Source: Oscillospiraceae bacterium (lineage in GTDB: Bacteria > Bacillota_A > Clostridia > Oscillospirales > Ruminococcaceae). From it: DNA of 64,000 bases. Shown here one piece after another: positions 61,416 through 64,000 of this stretch. The notes under the pieces were generated by a model. It saw only the letters and a list, made by a program, of their open reading frames with translations, was not told the origin of the DNA and made no database searches. The stretch's first letter is position 1. Every line of letters starts with the position of its first letter. The translations under genes and the position numbers were made by a program. The stretch is taken from positions 1 to 64,000 of the forward strand of contig JAGAJA010000012.1 of assembly GCA_017829075.1 (NCBI GenBank), written 5' to 3'.

Positions 61416-61954
61416 TGGATATTACTGTTTTCCTCGGCGCGGGCATTGCTGCGGAGCTTATACTTTCGCTTGTACGGCTTAAATATACCCGGCGCGGACT
61501 TATCTGCTGGACGCTTGCGGCTGTGGTGCTTCTGATGTGCTGCGTGGTGTATTTCGCTCAGGCAGGAGAGCTGACCGTGGATATACGCGCTGTACTGCGA
61601 TGCGCTGCCGGAGTGGCTGTGATAATCGGAGCGGCGCTGCTGGTAGAGCTTATCTCTCCCTCGCGTCGGAGGAGAAAAGCCAAAACCGATCTTCCGGAAG
61701 CGCCGGGTGAGAGGTCACTTAACCTTGTGCTCTCAATTTCGGCTGGAATTCTTTGCGGAGCGGCATTTCTTCTTATGCTGACCGGGGATTGTGTAAACGG
61801 GATAATTCTCATTATTTTTCCGGCGGCGGCAGCGCTCCGTCAGACCTCGTATTTTATGCGGCGTTCGCGTTATGACACCGCGCAGGAGCAAACTCCGGAG
61901 AGCAGGCGCACAAGACTTACAGAACGCATTTCCGGTGAAAAATACAAACTATGA
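61415..61954 (+). CDS. Small four-TM membrane protein
   Basis: A 179-residue protein with TMs at about 2-22, 28-48, 57-80 and 105-150, and basic loops (SRRRRKAKTD) and tail (RRSRYDTAQEQTPESRRTRLTERI). No known family. ATG 61415 shares bases with the previous stop codon (TGATG), with AAGG ten bases before it. It closes the two-component unit and is followed by a terminator. Function unknown; it probably acts with its neighbour. Confidence 0.7.
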   Translation: MDITVFLGAGIAAELILSLVRLKYTRRGLICWTLAAVVLLMCCVVYFAQAGELTVDIRAVLRCAAGVAVIIGAALLVELISPSRRRRKAKTDLPEAPGERSLNLVLSISAGILCGAAFLLMLTGDCVNGIILIIFPAAAALRQTSYFMRRSRYDTAQEQTPESRRTRLTERISGEKYKL

Positions 61955-61974
61955 GCAAGTTACCTAATTTAGCT

Positions 61975-62014
61975 AAAATGGCACGACAGAAAATCTCTGT
62001 TCGTGTCATTTTTG
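61975..62014 (+). terminator. Terminator after the two-component operon
   Basis: AATGGCACGACAGA pairs with TCTGTTCGTGTCATT, then a T-run. Closes the two-component and membrane protein unit. Confidence 0.85.
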
Positions 62015-62086
62015 TGCTTGCGATGTTGTGTAACAAACGGTTTATGTAAATTTACCATATATTTTTATATTTTTCTGGAAAATCTA

Positions 62087-62115
62087 TTGCATTTTTTCAA
62101 ACAATGTGATAAAAT
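62087..62115 (+). promoter_or_regulatory. Promoter of the second DHH gene
   Basis: TTGCAT (62087-62092), 17 nt, TAAAAT (62110-62115), and then a leader of about 65 nt to the ATG at 62185. Confidence 0.7.
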
Positions 62116-62184
62116 AGTGATAATCGGTTTGGTATGTGTATTATATGCCGTTCCGCTGCAAAAGTAATTGTAAGGAGGACGCCC

Positions 62185-63219
62185 ATGTCCCCGAAGCTAA
62201 GCGAACTTATCACCCTGTTAAAGGGTCACAGAGTATTTATCCAGACGCATAATTTTCCTGACCCTGATGCTATCGCCAGTGCATTCGGGCTTCAGGTGCT
62301 TCTGGAACGGTTCAAGATACCCACAATAATATGTCATCATGGAAATATTGAACGTACCGCCACCGCTAACATGGTTGCGGAGTTCGGAATTCAGATGACG
62401 GTTGCCTCTGAACTGAAGGATATGACCAGCGATGATTACATAATCACCGTTGATTCCCAGAAAGGAAACGCAAATATTCTTGACCTTGTGGGAGATGAAG
62501 TAGCTTGTATAGACCATCACCCCACATTCTGTCCGGCGGATTACAAGTATAAGGATATCAGGATCGTAGGAAGCTGTTCCACGTTGATCGCGGACTATTA
62601 TATGTCCTACAAGATGGATATGCCGCAGGCGGTGGCAACTGCGCTGCTGTACGGGCTGAAAATGGATACGGCGGATTTTACCCGTGGTGTGACGGAGCTT
62701 GATATTGCGGTTTACAGTTATCTGTTCCCGAAAGCCGATAATCAGCTTATCCGGAAGTTCCAGTCCGGAATAATCCAGTATGACGAGCTTGAAGCGTTTG
62801 TCGATTCCATGAAGAATATCGACATCTATAACGGAGTGGCTTTTGCTTTCCTTAACTTCCAGTGCGCGGACGCGTTTGTGGCGACAGTTTCTGACTTTAT
62901 ACTGAACCTTGACGTGGTGAATTTCGCGGTGGTTTATTCCCGCCGTGAAAAGGGCTTCAAGTTTTCGGTGCGTTCCGAGCTTGACGAGCTTAATGCCGGA
63001 ACGATAGCGCAGGAAGCGCTGAAAACCGTTGGAAGCGGCGGCGGACACCGTTCAATGGCGGGCGGATTCGCTGAGGAGAGCAAGCTTCTTGATATCAGCA
63101 TTGAGTTCAACCGGGTTATACAGAACCTGTTCCTTGACGTGATTGACGGATTCCGTCCCAAGGCTGAGGAGCCGAAGGAGGAACCTGTCAAGGAAAGCGA
63201 AGACGTAATGGATATATAA
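62185..63219 (+). CDS. DHH-family phosphoesterase (NrnA/pAp phosphatase-like)
   Basis: A 344-residue DHH-DHHA1 phosphoesterase. DHH motifs: THNFPDPDAIASAFGLQVLL, IITVDSQKGN and CIDHHPTF; DHHA1 motif VGSGGGHRSMAGGFA. It is of the NrnA type, which clears short RNA and pAp. A Glu/Lys-rich tail (PKAEEPKEEPVKESED) ends it. I chose ATG 62185, with AAGGAGGAC, over upstream 62134. A paralogue of the DHH core at 40794 but without its extra C-terminal domain. A terminator follows. Confidence 0.92.
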   Translation: MSPKLSELITLLKGHRVFIQTHNFPDPDAIASAFGLQVLLERFKIPTIICHHGNIERTATANMVAEFGIQMTVASELKDMTSDDYIITVDSQKGNANILDLVGDEVACIDHHPTFCPADYKYKDIRIVGSCSTLIADYYMSYKMDMPQAVATALLYGLKMDTADFTRGVTELDIAVYSYLFPKADNQLIRKFQSGIIQYDELEAFVDSMKNIDIYNGVAFAFLNFQCADAFVATVSDFILNLDVVNFAVVYSRREKGFKFSVRSELDELNAGTIAQEALKTVGSGGGHRSMAGGFAEESKLLDISIEFNRVIQNLFLDVIDGFRPKAEEPKEEPVKESEDVMDI

Positions 63220-63227
63220 TAAATCCG

Positions 63228-63258
63228 GCGGCGCAGAAAAATTTGCGCCGCTTTTTTT
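63228..63258 (+). terminator. Terminator after the second DHH gene
   Basis: GCGGCGCA, a short loop, TGCGCCGC, then a T-run. Confidence 0.92.
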
Positions 63259-63300
63259 ACTTAAAGAACTGGAAAAATATTTTATCATCAACTCCAGCTA

Positions 63301-63329
63301 TTGACAATAAGCGCAATCAATGATATAAT
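63301..63329 (+). promoter_or_regulatory. Promoter of the glycosyl hydrolase lipoprotein gene
   Basis: TTGACA (63301-63306), 17 nt, TATAAT (63324-63329), a perfect consensus, with a leader of about 60 nt. Confidence 0.92.
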
Positions 63330-63397
63330 TATAATAACTATAAATATATATAAGCGCAGATGCTCGGACGGGGAAGTCTGCGTTATTGAGGGAAAAT

Positions 63398-64000
63398 ATG
63401 AAATATAATAAAGCAAGGGCTGTCTGCGCCATTTTTGCTGGAATTATTCTTACCGGGTGCAGCTCAGGCAAGGTGGAATCCGGAGTAAGCGTTGCGGATT
63501 TCGGCGATTCCGGCGGGGTGAATTATTCCCATGAGGATATTCCTGCTGAAAGCAAGCCTATTTCGTCTGCTTCTCATACTCAGGATACATCGACGCATGA
63601 GCCTCCACAAGCAGACGATGACACTTCGGAAGAACACGTTTCGTCGCCCGCAGAAGAGTCATCAGCACAGCAGCAGACAACGACAAAAGACAGTTCACAC
63701 GTTACCGAAACGAGTGTGCCATCGTCAGAAACCACAGCGGCGACAGAAAAAACGTCCGCAGCCACCGAAAAAACAACTGTTATTTCTACGACAACTGCCG
63801 AAACTCTGCCGGTGGAAGTTCCCGACTATGATTTCGGGAGCAGCACCTACACTGCGGTAAATTATTCGGAGGTCAAGGGCGTCTGGATAAGCTACATAGA
63901 ACTATCTGAGATACTCACCGGTCAGTCGAGGGACAGCTTCCGTAAGAATATCTCGGAGGTATTCGACAATTGTGTTTCTTTCGGGATAAACACGGTCTAT
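63398..64000 (+). CDS. Family-10-like glycosyl hydrolase lipoprotein, 3' end outside window
   Basis: The first 201 residues are visible. A lipobox (IILTGC) follows a basic and hydrophobic leader. A Ser/Thr/Glu-rich linker spans residues about 25-135. From about 140 the segment NYSEVKGVWISYIELSEILTGQSRDSFRKNISEVFDNCVSFGINTVY matches the opening strand and helix of the GHL10/DUF187 TIM barrel. The rest lies beyond the window. The substrate is not known; related proteins act on cell-surface or plant glycans. Ribosome binding site GAGGG. Confidence 0.85.
   Translation, partial: MKYNKARAVCAIFAGIILTGCSSGKVESGVSVADFGDSGGVNYSHEDIPAESKPISSASHTQDTSTHEPPQADDDTSEEHVSSPAEESSAQQQTTTKDSSHVTETSVPSSETTAATEKTSAATEKTTVISTTTAETLPVEVPDYDFGSSTYTAVNYSEVKGVWISYIELSEILTGQSRDSFRKNISEVFDNCVSFGINTVY

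Overview
The window reads as chromosomal DNA of a cellulolytic gut-type Gram-positive Clostridia, most likely Oscillospiraceae (Ruminococcus-like). Supporting signs are strong AGGAGG ribosome binding sites, short lipobox lipoprotein signals, sigma-A promoters with 17-nt spacers, a surface GH9 cellulase, a YozG/DUF2975 regulator pair, lon next to ysxC, and an L10 leader before rplJ-rplL. The species cannot be fixed from the sequence alone.

Region 1 (1-31,000, all + strand) is the distal part of an extracellular contractile injection system (eCIS, Afp/PVC type). Recognisable structural parts are a LysM tube-cap protein, a spike split into two genes (gp27-like and gp5-like), a gp25 baseplate wedge, two J-type baseplate proteins, a tail protein I homologue, a probable baseplate or fibre protein, a DUF4255 (Afp16-like) terminator and a DUF4280 PAAR-like tip. 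Sheath, tube, tape measure and AAA+ ATPase are not seen and would lie upstream of position 1. Interleaved with the particle genes are unusual accessories: a degenerate kinase fold, a membrane protein with a HAMP domain and a degenerate class III cyclase domain, a membrane MORN-repeat protein and an exported coiled-coil protein. They are followed by a four-gene sensing and transport set (double-ectodomain sensor, GNAT, ABC-type binding lipoprotein, sensor-MFS fusion). The block ends with a DUF4157 protein carrying an HELVH motif and 38-aa repeats (likely cargo), a small chaperone-like protein and an NTF2-LytTR regulator. The layout suggests a particle whose production or release is tied to membrane sensing.

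Region 2 (31,134-42,284) holds a DUF2975/YozG/DUF4173-type membrane operon, a GH9 cellulase lipoprotein, a frameshifted fusion of a solute-binding protein with a 5'-nucleotidase C-terminal domain, and a TIR-TM-DUF6273 protein overlapping a DHH phosphoesterase. The last three all have a possible link to nucleotides.

Region 3 (42,285-56,953) is mostly housekeeping: a DMT permease and polar amino acid ABC transporter, rplJ-rplL with attenuator, ysxC-lon, an acyltransferase, dusB, a DUF815 ATPase, a metal-chelate binding lipoprotein, a nested-hairpin repeat element, a polysaccharide deacetylase and a D-2-hydroxyacid dehydrogenase.

Region 4 (56,954-64,000) carries a two-component system followed by two uncharacterised membrane proteins, a second DHH phosphoesterase and the start of a family-10-like glycosyl hydrolase lipoprotein that runs off the window.

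No tRNA, rRNA, CRISPR array, transposase or integrase was recognised.
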